A stretch of DNA of 64,000 nucleotides, taken from positions 2,170,001 to 2,234,000 of the forward strand of contig NZ_CP102293.1 in NCBI RefSeq assembly GCF_025152575.1. Reading direction: 5' to 3'. Source of the DNA: Subdoligranulum variabile (GTDB lineage Bacteria; Bacillota; Clostridia; Oscillospirales; Ruminococcaceae). The notes under the pieces are model-generated. The model saw only the letters and a list, made by a program, of their open reading frames with translations. It did no database searches and was not told the DNA's origin. The position numbers were made by a program, and so were the translations under genes. Positions 25,304 through 35,256 of this stretch are shown here, piece by piece. Each line of letters begins with the position of its first letter. Positions within the stretch are counted from its first letter, which is position 1.

Positions 25304-26214
25304 AGGAGATTCGCACCCACATCGACAGTGTGCAGCAGACCCTCAAGATCACCAACGCCATGTACCTGATCTCCTCCTCCAAGCTGCGCAAGGCCCGCCG
25401 TCAGCTGACCGACGTGCAGCCCTACTTTGAGAAGATCACCCAGACCATTTCCGACATTCTGCACCGCACGGCAGGCGTGGACCATGTCTACTTCGACACC
25501 CGTCCCGGCCGTCCCCACAAGGTGGGCTACATCGTCATCACCGGCGACAAGGGCCTGGCAGGCGCCTACAACCACAACGTGCTGCGCCTGGTGGAAGAGG
25601 AAATGGCCAAGGTGGAGGATCCCACACTGTTTCTGATCGGCCAGGCCGGCCGCAACTACTTCCAGCACAAGGGTGTCAACATCGACGGTGAGTTCATGTA
25701 CACCGCCCAGGACCCCACGGTCTACCGTGCCCGGGAGATCGGCGATACCTTCATCGAGCTGTTCCGCAAGGGACATCTGGATGAAGTGTACGTGGTCTTT
25801 ACCGAGATGGTCACCCCCATGCAGATGGAACCCAGGATGGTCAAACTGCTGCCCCTGGACCGCGACGCCTTCCCCTGGACTCCGCGCCGCAGCGCCGACG
25901 GCAGCGAACGGCACGTGGTGACCTATGTGCCGTCCCCTGAGCACGTGCTCAACCACATCGTACCTTCCTACCTGAAAGGGCTGCTGTTCGGCACCCTGGT
26001 GGAGTCCTTCTGCTCCGAGCAGAACGCCCGTATGAACGCCATGGACACCGCCACCGACAACGCCCGGTCCCTGCTGAAGGAACTGTCGCTGCACTACAAC
26101 CGTGCGCGTCAGTCCGCCATCACCCAGGAGATCACCGAGATCGTCGGCGGCGCGCAGCCGGGCGGCGATGACTGGGAGGACGACGACTGGGCCGACGAGG
26201 AAGCCGACCTGTAA
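25291..26214 (+). CDS. atpG: F0F1 ATP synthase subunit gamma, with acidic C-terminal extension
   Basis: 307 residues, the rotating shaft. The N-terminal helix ([35 protein letters not shown]) and the C-terminal helix ([38 protein letters not shown]) form the coiled coil. After the usual end near GGA there are about 20 extra, strongly acidic residues rich in D, E and W ([17 protein letters not shown]). The start lies inside the alpha coding sequence, an overlap of 13 bases. The usual gamma is about 285-295 residues. Confidence 0.92.
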   Translation: MESIKEIRTHIDSVQQTLKITNAMYLISSSKLRKARRQLTDVQPYFEKITQTISDILHRTAGVDHVYFDTRPGRPHKVGYIVITGDKGLAGAYNHNVLRLVEEEMAKVEDPTLFLIGQAGRNYFQHKGVNIDGEFMYTAQDPTVYRAREIGDTFIELFRKGHLDEVYVVFTEMVTPMQMEPRMVKLLPLDRDAFPWTPRRSADGSERHVVTYVPSPEHVLNHIVPSYLKGLLFGTLVESFCSEQNARMNAMDTATDNARSLLKELSLHYNRARQSAITQEITEIVGGAQPGGDDWEDDDWADEEADL

Positions 26215-27656
<1,442 letters not shown>

Positions 27657-27657
<1 letters not shown>

Positions 27658-28064
27658 TGGAAAAGACCTTTCAGCTGGAAATCATCACGCCGGAGCGCCA
27701 GTTCTATACCGGCCAGGTGGAAAGCCTCGTGCTGCCCGCCCTGGACGGCGAATACGGCGTCCTGCCCGGTCATGAGCCGGTGGTGACCGCCGTGGAGCCG
27801 GGCGAGGCCCGCTTCAAGGCGGACGGCGTCTGGCACAACGTCATTGTGACCCAGGGCTTTGCCGAGATCACCTCGGAGTATGCCGTGGTGCTGGTCTCCA
27901 CGGCGGAAAAGCCGGAGGAGATCGATGCGGCCCGTGCCGCCCGCGCCAAGGAGCGTGCCGAAGAGCGCCTGCGCCAGCACGGCAGCCAGCAGGAACATTT
28001 CCGCAGCAAGGCGGCCCTGGCCCGTGCCACAGCCCGTCTGCGTGCCACCTCGCACAGATCCTGA
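27657..28064 (+). CDS. atpC: F0F1 ATP synthase subunit epsilon
   Basis: 135 residues. The N-terminal beta-sandwich (FQLEIITPERQFYTGQVESLVLPALDGEYGVLPGHEPVVTAV) is followed by two C-terminal helices (EEIDAARAARAKERAEERL, and a last Arg/Ala-rich helix). In bacteria these helices can extend and brake ATP hydrolysis. It is last in the operon and followed by a strong terminator. Confidence 0.93.
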
Positions 28065-28071
28065 TACAAAC

Positions 28072-28108
28072 AAAAATCCCCGGACCCAAGCGGTCCGGGA
28101 ATTTTTTT
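28072..28108. terminator. Terminator of the ATP synthase operon (bidirectional)
   Basis: TCCCCGGACC pairs with GGTCCGGGA (loop CAAGC), with an A-run before and T7 at 28102-28108. It also serves the convergent glycosyltransferase gene. Confidence 0.9.
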
Positions 28109-28111
28109 GGT

Positions 28112-29158
28112 TTATGCCATGCGGCGGCGGGGCCGCAGGGGCAGGGAAGATTTCTTCCGGGCAGGCAGTGCGGCGTAAATGTCCTGCAGCGCCCGGCCGA
28201 TGTTGGGCAGGCTGCGGGCCAGGGCCACCTGGCGTCCGGCTTCGGTCAGGTCGGGCAGCCGTCCGGAGAGGATGCCCGCCAGCTTCTGCCGCAGTTCCCA
28301 GCCGTTCCGGCCCTTGTAGACGTTGACGCCGTCGGTGAGCCAGCCGTTGTAGACTGGAATATCCCGCAGCAGAACGGGAGTGCCGCAGGCCAGCGCCTCC
28401 AGCACCACGATGCCCTCGGTCTCCTCGTGACTGCAGAAGAGGAAGGCGTCGGCGCCGCAGTAGGCGTCCCGCAGTTCGCTCTGGGAAAGAAATCCCGGAA
28501 ATTCCAGGTTGGCGGGGGCAGCGGCCATGGCCTCGCGGATCTTGCGGGGCACCAGCGCCGGGTCGGTGTGTCCGAACCAGTAAAACCGTACCTGAGGGGT
28601 GCTGCGGGCCAGTTCGATGAAATCCAGGATGCCTTTGCGTTCCATGAAATGCCCCACGCTGATGACGGCCTTGTCCCGGTCCGTCAGACCGTAGGCCTCC
28701 CGGAAGGCCCGGCGCCGGGCGGGGTCAGGGGCAAAGAAATCGGTATCCACCCCATTGGAGAGGGCCTGTACGGGCGGACGCAGCCCGTAGCCGTTCAGAA
28801 TGTTTGCTGCATAGGGCGTGGGGGTCAGGATCAGGTCGGCCTGGTTGTAGCACAGGCAGAGCCACCGCTTGAAGAGGGGGGCCAGCAGATCGGACCCTAC
28901 AAAGGAGTGGCGGAAATCCGCCTCGGTGGAGTGACCGTACCAGATCACCGGAATGCCCTCCCGCCGGGCGCGGCGGGCCGCCCGGAAGGAGCAGGGCAGC
29001 ACGGTATTGATGTGGACGACGTCTGCCCGGGGCTGCCAGTCGGTGACCACCGATACCCCGGTGCGCTCCAGGGCCTCATGCTGATGGTTGGCAGCCTGTC
29101 CCACGCCGCTTTTGCCCACCAGAGCCAGCGATCCGCTGTAGATATGCACACGAAACAT
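28112..29158 (-). CDS. GT4-family glycosyltransferase (glycolipid type)
   Basis: 348 residues with a GT-B fold. The N-domain (GKSGVGQAANHQHEAL, then ADVVHINTV) binds the acceptor. The C-domain binds a nucleotide sugar through SNGVDTDFF, VGHFMERKGILDF, PGFLSQSELRDAYCGADAFLFCSHEETEGIVVLEALACGTPVL, in which EE/EG are the conserved Glu ligands. Start chosen at 29158 with no strong site in the longer frame. It is the third gene of a minus-strand set with a VTT membrane protein and another GT4 enzyme. That set resembles gene pairs making mono- and diglucosyl-diacylglycerol; the sequence alone does not fix the sugar or acceptor. Confidence 0.85.
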   Translation of the reverse strand: MFRVHIYSGSLALVGKSGVGQAANHQHEALERTGVSVVTDWQPRADVVHINTVLPCSFRAARRARREGIPVIWYGHSTEADFRHSFVGSDLLAPLFKRWLCLCYNQADLILTPTPYAANILNGYGLRPPVQALSNGVDTDFFAPDPARRRAFREAYGLTDRDKAVISVGHFMERKGILDFIELARSTPQVRFYWFGHTDPALVPRKIREAMAAAPANLEFPGFLSQSELRDAYCGADAFLFCSHEETEGIVVLEALACGTPVLLRDIPVYNGWLTDGVNVYKGRNGWELRQKLAGILSGRLPDLTEAGRQVALARSLPNIGRALQDIYAALPARKKSSLPLRPRRRMA

Positions 29159-29163
29159 TTCCG

Positions 29164-29748
29164 TCACCTCCAGAGTCCCAGTACGTTCTGTGCCACCACG
29201 GTCAGCCCCAGACTGTAGAGGGCGATGGCCGCCGGCTTGCACAGGAAGATGATGGCGGTGTAGAGCCGCCAGTCGATGCGGGTGGTCCCGGCCAGAAAAC
29301 ACAGGTAGTCGTCGGGGGCCACCGGAATAAAGATCAGGAAGGCAAACCACCGGGCAAACCGGTTGCCGGTGCCCATCCAGCGGTCGTATTTTTCAATCAT
29401 CTTGGGCGGAAACAGGGATTCCAGCAGCGGCCGTCCGCAGGCACGGGCGATGGCGAAAGCCGCCAGGGAACCCACGCAGATGCCGATGTAGTTGTACCAG
29501 AAACCCTGCCAGGCGCCGAAGAGGATGACGCCCGCCAGACACCCCAGTCCGCCGGGCAGGATGGGGATGACCACCTGCACGGCCTGGAACGCCATGAAGA
29601 CCACCGGTCCGGCCCAGCCGAACTGGCCGATGTAGGAGGTCAGTGCCTCCCGGGAGTCAAACAGCCCGGCGCGCCAGAAGGAATAGGCCATCACGCAGCA
29701 GAGCACCAGCCCCAGCACCGAGGCTGCACGGTTGATGGTTTTTACCAT
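29164..29748 (-). CDS. TVP38/TMEM64 (VTT/DedA-like) membrane protein
   Basis: 194 residues and about five helices. The VTT signature reads GPVVFMAFQAVQVVIPILPGGLGCLAGVILFG with a re-entrant loop, followed by GSLAAFAIARACGRPLLE. DedA/VTT proteins are linked to lipid flipping (for example of undecaprenyl phosphate or phosphatidylethanolamine). It overlaps the upstream glycosyltransferase by 7 bases and is 5 bases from the next one, so the three act together, plausibly in glycolipid synthesis and translocation. Confidence 0.85.
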   Translation of the reverse strand: MVKTINRAASVLGLVLCCVMAYSFWRAGLFDSREALTSYIGQFGWAGPVVFMAFQAVQVVIPILPGGLGCLAGVILFGAWQGFWYNYIGICVGSLAAFAIARACGRPLLESLFPPKMIEKYDRWMGTGNRFARWFAFLIFIPVAPDDYLCFLAGTTRIDWRLYTAIIFLCKPAAIALYSLGLTVVAQNVLGLWR

Positions 29749-30914
29749 AGAAGTACCCCCTTGGGTCGGGCGGCGCGGGGCGCCGCGGTTTTGTCCAGAA
29801 TGGTGCGCCGGTAGAGTGCTTCCACCGAGGCGCCGAAGGTCTGCCGGCCATAGGGCGCGGCAGCCTGGCGGGCTTTCTGCCGCAGCGGTTCGGCGGCAGG
29901 GCCCCAGGGCAGGGCGTTGGCCAGGGCAGCCAGCTCCTCCGCGGTATGGTAGATCCAGCCGTCCTGCCCCGGCGTGATGAGACTCCGCACGCAGGGGTCG
30001 TCCCGGCAAAGCAACGGCAGCCCGGCGGCCAGTGCCTCGATGTAGGTCAGCCCCTGGGCTTCGCTGGTGGAGGCGCTCACAAAGGCGTCGGCCAGGGCAT
30101 AGTAGCAGGGCACGTCCGCGGGGGCGACCATGCCTGCAAACCGTATCCGATGGGCTACCCCCAGCTCTTCGGCCAGCTGTTCCAGGGTGGCACGTTCGGG
30201 CCCGTCCCCCACAATGAGCAGTACCCCCCGGGCGATCTGCGGCAGCGCGGCAATGAGTTCGGCAATGTTTTTCTCCTTGGCCAGCCGTCCCAGGTAGAGC
30301 AGCACCGGTTCGCTCTCCGGCAGATCCAATGCCCGGCGCAGGGCCGGGTCGGGCTGTACGGCAAAGCGGTCCAGGTCCAGCCCGGTGGGGATGACCTCCA
30401 CCGGGCAGTGTACGCCGTAGCCGGTGAGCAGCCACTTGATCTTCCGGGTGGGGGCGATGACGGCATCGCAGGAGGCACAGATGCTGCGGGTGAACAGCTC
30501 CGCCAGGCACCGGCCCATCCGGCGGCTGGGGGAGAAGTAGTGGGTATAATCCTCATAGACGGTGTGGTAGGTATGGAGCAGCGGTGCACCGGCGGCTTTG
30601 GCCAGCTGCCGGGCGGGGGCAAAGGTGCTGAACTCGCACTGGGAGTGCACCACGTCGGGCTGCCAGGCGGCCAGGGCATGGAGCGCGCCGTTCAGGGCAG
30701 GGGCCCGGAGCCGGGCGCCGGGGTAGATGAGCCCCGCGTCCAGGGAACCCAGATAGGTCACGCCGTCCTCGGTGAAGGTGCGGCCGCTGCCCGCCAGCGT
30801 CAGCACCCGGACATCATGGCCCCGGGCCAGCAGCTCAGTGCGCAGCGCTACAGTGGAAGTGACCACCCCGTTGACGGTGGGGGTCCAGGTGTCGGTCGTC
30901 AGTAAAATCTTCAT
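29742..30914 (-). CDS. GT4-family glycosyltransferase, diacylglycerol glucosyltransferase-like
   Basis: 390 residues. The start MKILLTTDTWTPTVNGVVTSTVALRTEL with DVVHSQCEFSTF and LLHTYHTVYEDYTHYF matches the 1,2-diacylglycerol 3-alpha-glucosyltransferase group. The donor site shows PTGLDLDRF, YLGRLAKEKNI, GDGPERATLEQLA and SEAQGLTYIEALAAGLPLL. GGAGGTTTT precedes the ATG. First gene of the three-gene unit with the VTT protein and a second GT4 enzyme. It is expected to glucosylate diacylglycerol at the membrane face for membrane glycolipid or lipoteichoic acid anchor. The specific reaction is inferred from family likeness. Confidence 0.85.
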   Translation of the reverse strand: MKILLTTDTWTPTVNGVVTSTVALRTELLARGHDVRVLTLAGSGRTFTEDGVTYLGSLDAGLIYPGARLRAPALNGALHALAAWQPDVVHSQCEFSTFAPARQLAKAAGAPLLHTYHTVYEDYTHYFSPSRRMGRCLAELFTRSICASCDAVIAPTRKIKWLLTGYGVHCPVEVIPTGLDLDRFAVQPDPALRRALDLPESEPVLLYLGRLAKEKNIAELIAALPQIARGVLLIVGDGPERATLEQLAEELGVAHRIRFAGMVAPADVPCYYALADAFVSASTSEAQGLTYIEALAAGLPLLCRDDPCVRSLITPGQDGWIYHTAEELAALANALPWGPAAEPLRQKARQAAAPYGRQTFGASVEALYRRTILDKTAAPRAARPKGVLLW

Positions 30915-31000
30915 AGAGAAAACCTCCTTGGCAAGAGGAAAAATGATCCTTTGCCTATACTAACGATCGGACCAATTGTTTTTTTGCAACAAATTCCAAA

Positions 31001-31042
31001 AAAATCCCGGAATTTTCCAGCAAGGGAAATTTCCGGGATTTT
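31001..31042. terminator. Terminator after the DUF1835-like gene
   Basis: AAAATCCCGGAA pairs with TTCCGGGATTTT around a second small pairing (TTTCC/GGGAAA). A/T runs on both sides; on the minus strand it follows the stop at 31058 closely. Confidence 0.8.
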
Positions 31043-31057
31043 GGGTTTGTATCTATA

Positions 31058-32005
31058 TCAGACGGTGATTTTTCGCAGCGTCCGGTGGTAGAGGGGGCTG
31101 TCAGGTTCCGGCTGGGTCACCGCCTGCAGCTTTCCGTCGGCGATCCACTGCTCCACCCGCAGGGCCAGCCAGGCGTCGCCGCAGCCCAGGGGGAACTGTC
31201 CCAGCGTCCGCCCGATGAGTTCGGCTTCGCGGAAGGTGTCGGGCAGACCGTCCAGCATCCGCCGCAGGTAAGGGTCATACAGCCCTTCATCCGCGCTGAC
31301 CAGCACCCCGTTGAGTACCGCCCGCAGCGGAGCATTTTGCGCCTGCAGCGTCTGCCACTGGGTGACGAGGGCGGCAGCCTGGGCGGCGGGCAGCACACGC
31401 GCGTCCCTGGCCAGACCACCCCACTCGCTGGGATGCAGTTCCCCCAGATTGCGCAAGATCAGGCCGCCTTCTTTGTGGGGGGCCTGGGCGGGCAATTCCA
31501 CCACCCGCAGGTCGAGGTGCTTCAACCCCAGGGGGCGCAGCTGCGCCAGCACCCAGCGCAGTCCGCAGGCGGCGTCGGGGGTGTGATCCACCCAGAGGCG
31601 CACCGGTTCTTTGGATGCCCGGGTCAGCAGGTTGCGCAGCCGCTGGCGGGCGGCGGTCAGGATCTCGGCGGCGGTCTGCTGCCCCTGGGGATAGATGGAA
31701 AGCAGCCGGGTCAGCGTCGCTTCCCGCGCGGGGCCGATCCCCTCCTCGTCGATGGGGCCGATGCTCAGCCAGAGGGAAAAGGGCAGAATATCCTGCACAC
31801 TGCTCTCCAGCGGCACCGCTTCGGCCCAGCGGCGGCGCTCCTTTTCTTCCGCCTCCCGCTGCAGCCGGGCCGTTTCTTCCGAGGAAACAGGACACCCCTT
31901 TTCATCGGTGGCAATGACGCTGATGGCCCCGCCGATCTCCGCACCATGATGCATGCCGTACTTCATGCTGCCGGCGGCGCTGTCGCTGAACAAAACTTCC
32001 AGCAT
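31058..32005 (-). CDS. DUF1835/DUF3658-like protein of unknown function
   Basis: 315 residues. The start MLEVLFSDSAAGSMKYG is typical of DUF1835 proteins, and the C-terminal part (about 230-315, GQFPLGCGDAWLALRVEQWIADGKLQ) matches the attached DUF3658. The middle has a conserved LWLSIGPI segment. AAGGAGGG lies 8 bases before the ATG at 32005; a TGC-TATAAT extended -10 box (32034-32039, minus) is upstream. No catalytic motif is known for this family. It is monocistronic. Confidence 0.75.
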   Translation of the reverse strand: MLEVLFSDSAAGSMKYGMHHGAEIGGAISVIATDEKGCPVSSEETARLQREAEEKERRRWAEAVPLESSVQDILPFSLWLSIGPIDEEGIGPAREATLTRLLSIYPQGQQTAAEILTAARQRLRNLLTRASKEPVRLWVDHTPDAACGLRWVLAQLRPLGLKHLDLRVVELPAQAPHKEGGLILRNLGELHPSEWGGLARDARVLPAAQAAALVTQWQTLQAQNAPLRAVLNGVLVSADEGLYDPYLRRMLDGLPDTFREAELIGRTLGQFPLGCGDAWLALRVEQWIADGKLQAVTQPEPDSPLYHRTLRKITV

Positions 32006-32208
32006 GGAAGACCCTCCTTGACAATTTTTCTTCATTATAGCATACTTTCCGGGAAAATGTCCGGCAAAATTCCGCCTGCCTCCGGTTGCGGAGAAACCCG
32101 GCGATGTGGTAGGATAAAGCAATAGCCCGGCTGCGTGACCTTGTCACGGAATTGGCCGCGGGATCACGATACAATGTCCATACACACCAAGCAACAGGAG
32201 TTTTGCCG

Positions 32209-32871
32209 ATGCAATATCTGATTTCCTTCCTTGAAGGTATCATCACCTTCGTTTCGCCCTGCCTGCTGCCCATGCTGCCCGTCTACCTGTCCTACTTTGC
32301 AGGCGGCGGGGAACATTCTTCCCGCAAGACGCTGACCGGTGCCGCCGGTTTCGTCACCGGCTTTACCGTGGTCTTTGTACTGCTGGGAGCGCTGGCCGGT
32401 ACGCTGGGCAGTTTTCTGCAGCACCACCAGACGGCGGTCAATGTGATCTCCGGTCTCGTCGTCATCTTCTTTGGGCTGAACTTCCTCGGCGTCATCAGGC
32501 TGACCCTCTTCAAGGGCAGCCACCACGCCGTCCGGGCCGACAACATGAATTTCTTCTCGGCGCTGGTATTCGGGGTGATCTTCTCGGTGGGGTGGACCCC
32601 CTGTGTGGGCGCCTTCCTGGGCTCGGCGCTGGCGCTGGCCTCCCAGCAGGGCCATGTGCTGGAAGGCATGCTGCTGCTCTTAGTCTATTCCCTGGGCCTG
32701 GGCGTGCCCTTTGTCTTGAGTGCGGTGCTCATCGACCGGCTGAAGACGGCCTTTGACTGGATCAAGCGCCATTACGATATCATCAATGCAGTCAGCGGCG
32801 GTTTCCTTATTCTGGTGGGTGTGCTGATGGCCACCGGCCTGATGGGCCGCTTCCTGAGCCTGCTCAGTTAA
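32209..32871 (+). CDS. ccdA: CcdA/DsbD-beta-like thiol-electron transporter
   Basis: 220 residues and six helices. Both helix-1 and helix-4 cysteines are present (TFVSPCLLPMLPVYLSYF and FSVGWTPCVGAFLG), each followed by the conserved proline. The protein moves reducing power from cytoplasmic thioredoxin across the membrane. The start at 32209 follows CAGGAG; the longer frame from 32152 lacks a site. The next gene, 10 bases on, is a membrane-anchored TlpA-like thioredoxin and is the likely recipient. No cytochrome c genes are nearby, so the pair probably serves general extracytoplasmic thiol reduction. Confidence 0.92.
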   Translation: MQYLISFLEGIITFVSPCLLPMLPVYLSYFAGGGEHSSRKTLTGAAGFVTGFTVVFVLLGALAGTLGSFLQHHQTAVNVISGLVVIFFGLNFLGVIRLTLFKGSHHAVRADNMNFFSALVFGVIFSVGWTPCVGAFLGSALALASQQGHVLEGMLLLLVYSLGLGVPFVLSAVLIDRLKTAFDWIKRHYDIINAVSGGFLILVGVLMATGLMGRFLSLLS

Positions 32872-32881
32872 GGAGGAAACC

Positions 32882-33496
32882 ATGCGTAACAAAGTGACCG
32901 GAATTCTGGTTGCCCTGCTCGTCGTGCTCATCGTCGGCGCGGGAATTCTGTATAAGACCCTCGGCAGCCGGTATGCCCCCAATCAGCTGGCGGTGGAGGC
33001 AACGCCCGTCCCCGCCCAGACGGCTTCGCCGGAACAGACGGCGGCCACCGCCGAGGCGGCGGAACCCACGGCGGAAGCTGTCCAGACCGCGCCGGACTTC
33101 ACAGCCTATGACGCCGACGGCAACGCGGTGAAGCTCTCGGACTACTTCGGAAAGCCGCTGGTGCTGAATTTCTGGGCCAGCTGGTGTGGCCCCTGCCAGA
33201 GCGAGATGCCGGAATTCCAGCAGAAATATGAGGAACTGGCCGATGTGCAGTTCCTGATGGTGAACATGACCACCGGCCGGGAGACCAAGGAAGACGCCCA
33301 GGCGCTGCTGGCGCAGGAGGGCTATACCTTCCCGGTGCTGTTTGACACCGATGCCGACGCCGCCATGACCTACAGCGTCTATTCGCTGCCCACCACCTAC
33401 TTCATTGCGGCGGATGGTACCATCACGGCCTGGGCCCGGGGCGCCATCGACGGCGACACCCTGCAGAAAGGCATTGATATGATCGCCGGATCTTGA
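32882..33496 (+). CDS. TlpA/ResA-like extracytoplasmic thioredoxin
   Basis: 204 residues. An N-terminal signal anchor (TGILVALLVVLIVGAGILY) is followed by an Ala/Glu/Thr/Pro-rich spacer to about residue 68. The thioredoxin domain has the redox site FWASWCGPCQSEMPEF (about residue 100) and the cis-proline loop YSVYSLPTTYFI. AAGGAGGAAAC precedes ATG. Partner of CcdA just upstream. It would reduce disulfides or peroxides outside the cell. Confidence 0.92.
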   Translation: MRNKVTGILVALLVVLIVGAGILYKTLGSRYAPNQLAVEATPVPAQTASPEQTAATAEAAEPTAEAVQTAPDFTAYDADGNAVKLSDYFGKPLVLNFWASWCGPCQSEMPEFQQKYEELADVQFLMVNMTTGRETKEDAQALLAQEGYTFPVLFDTDADAAMTYSVYSLPTTYFIAADGTITAWARGAIDGDTLQKGIDMIAGS

Positions 33497-33508
33497 CACA
33501 AAGCCATG

Positions 33509-33543
33509 AAAAGCGGCTGCTCCCGGAAGCAGTCGCTTTTTTT
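33509..33543 (+). terminator. Terminator of the ccdA-thioredoxin unit
   Basis: AAAAGCGGCTGCT pairs with AGCAGTCGCTTTT (one G-T pair), then Ts. Confidence 0.8.
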
Positions 33544-33602
33544 GTCTGGATGCACCCCCACCGGCCCATCCTGCATACAGTGGGAACAGGGAGGTGCAGG
33601 CA

Positions 33603-34067
33603 ATGAAAAAATGGGGATTTTTTGTGTTTCCGGTTATCGCACTGGCCGTGGGCGGCCTGGCGGGATTTCTGTCCCGCACAGGGCTGGAAACGGTCTATCC
33701 GCTGTTGGAAAAATCGCCGTTGACGCCGCCGGGGGCGGTGTTTCCCATCGTGTGGTCGGTGCTCTATCTCCTCATGGGCGTCGGGCTGGGGCTGGTGGTG
33801 TATAAAGGCGGGGCAGGGGTGACCCAGGCGGTGGTGTTCTGGGCTTTGCAGCTGGCACTGAATTTCAGCTGGAGTCTGCTGTTCTTCGGCGGCGGGTATT
33901 ATTTTGCGGCGCTGCTCTGCCTGGTGATCCTCTGGCTGGCCATCCTGGCCATGATCGCTGCCTTTGCGGCCGTCAGCCGTCCGGCGGCCTGGCTGCAGAT
34001 CCCCTATCTGTTGTGGGTGACCTTTGCGGGGTATCTCAACGGGGCGGTCTGGCTGCTCAATCGGTAA
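33603..34067 (+). CDS. tspO: TspO/MBR family membrane protein
   Basis: 154 residues, five helices. LTPPGAVFPIVWSVLYLLMGVGLGLVV and ALNFSWSLLFFGGGYYFAALLCLVILWLAI are family hallmarks, including the tryptophans of the ligand site. The family binds tetrapyrroles such as protoporphyrin and affects stress responses. ATG 33603 has GGGAGGTG 6 bases before it; the GTG at 33594 is less likely. Single gene. Confidence 0.9.
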   Translation: MKKWGFFVFPVIALAVGGLAGFLSRTGLETVYPLLEKSPLTPPGAVFPIVWSVLYLLMGVGLGLVVYKGGAGVTQAVVFWALQLALNFSWSLLFFGGGYYFAALLCLVILWLAILAMIAAFAAVSRPAAWLQIPYLLWVTFAGYLNGAVWLLNR

Positions 34068-34073
34068 ACATGA

Positions 34074-34119
34074 AAAATCCCGCGGCGGGTTCCGGTCCGG
34101 AGTCCCGCCGCGGGATTTT
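34074..34119. terminator. Bidirectional terminator between tspO and the LNB operon
   Basis: AAAATCCCGCGGCGGG pairs with CCCGCCGCGGGATTTT (34104-34119), a 16-bp stem with 14-base loop that can itself pair (TCCGG/CCGGA). Confidence 0.9.
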
Positions 34120-34137
34120 CAGTAGGAAGAGAAACGC

Positions 34138-35244
34138 TCAGCTGTATTTTTCCACGATGGCGGCCATCTGCGCCCAGCAGTCCTCCATGTCCTGCACCAG
34201 CTTGAACTGGGTGCGGGCCCGGTCAAGGTTCTGCCCCGGCCGGGTGGTGTGGAAGTAGTGATCGCCCTCCAGGTAGTCGGTCAGGAAGCGGATGCCGCAT
34301 TCCAGCGTCATGAGCTTGGCGCCCCAGGGCAGGGTCTCCTTTTCCAGGGGGGTAAAGGCGTCCCCGGCGGCCTGGAGGAATCCTTTGGTGTAGATCTCAA
34401 AGAGATTCAGGGCAAAGTGCACCTTGGACTGGTCGGGCTCATCCTCGGCGTTGTGGTTGGCGCCGAACCGGATGGAATCTCCGAAATCATTGGCGGCCAG
34501 ACCCGGCATGACGGTGTCCAGGTCGATGACGCAGAGGCCTTCGCCGGTGGCCTTGTCAAACAGGATGTTGTTGAGCTTGGTGTCGTTGTGGGTGACCCGC
34601 AGCGGCAGCTTGCCGGCGGCCAGCAGATCGGTCATATAGGCGCAGTCGGCCTTGCGGGCGCGCACGAAAGCGATCTCCGCGGCTACGTCCTTGGCCCGGC
34701 CCATGGTGTCGGCGGCCAGGGCCTTCTCGAAGTTGTCGAACCGGCGGGGCGTGTCGTGAAAATGGGGGATCGTCTCGTGCAGGGTGGCGGCGGGGTAGCC
34801 GGCCAGCTGCTTCTGGAAATTGCCGAAGGCTACCGCGCTCTGGTAAAAATCCTCCGGCGTCTGGACCTGCTGCAGGCAGACGGTATTTTCCACAAAGGCG
34901 TAGACCCGCCAGCAGCCATCCTGGGCATCCCGGTAGTACGGCTTGCCGTCCTTTGTGGGGATGACCTGTAGCGTCACCCGGGCGGGATCGGCACCCCGTG
35001 CCACAGCTTGTTGACGCAGATATTCCGTCACACCGCAGATGTTCTCCATCAGACCGTCGGGGTCGGTGAAGGTGGCGGTGTTGATTTTCTGCAGAATATA
35101 GCGGCGGCTGTCCCCGTCGGGCAGCTGTACATAGATGCAGTGGGTGGCGTTGATGTGTCCCTCACCATAGGGAAGGGCACCGGCTACCGTGCCGCCCCAG
35201 TCCCAGGCAGCCAGCACATCGGGGTGTTCAAAACAGTATTCCAT
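34138..35244 (-). CDS. nahK: N-acetylhexosamine 1-kinase-like phosphotransferase
   Basis: 368 residues of the aminoglycoside phosphotransferase/choline kinase fold. The catalytic loop is RVTHNDTKLNNILFD (Asp base) and the metal site GLCVIDLDTVMPG. FQKQLAGYPAATLHETIPHFHDTPRRFDNF is typical of NahK. It would phosphorylate GlcNAc or GalNAc at C1, the product released by the adjacent phosphorylase. It is the last gene of the operon, 12 bases after the phosphorylase. GalT and GalE, needed to finish the Leloir-like LNB pathway, are not in this window. Confidence 0.88.
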   Translation of the reverse strand: MEYCFEHPDVLAAWDWGGTVAGALPYGEGHINATHCIYVQLPDGDSRRYILQKINTATFTDPDGLMENICGVTEYLRQQAVARGADPARVTLQVIPTKDGKPYYRDAQDGCWRVYAFVENTVCLQQVQTPEDFYQSAVAFGNFQKQLAGYPAATLHETIPHFHDTPRRFDNFEKALAADTMGRAKDVAAEIAFVRARKADCAYMTDLLAAGKLPLRVTHNDTKLNNILFDKATGEGLCVIDLDTVMPGLAANDFGDSIRFGANHNAEDEPDQSKVHFALNLFEIYTKGFLQAAGDAFTPLEKETLPWGAKLMTLECGIRFLTDYLEGDHYFHTTRPGQNLDRARTQFKLVQDMEDCWAQMAAIVEKYS

Positions 35245-35256
35245 ATAAAATCCCCC

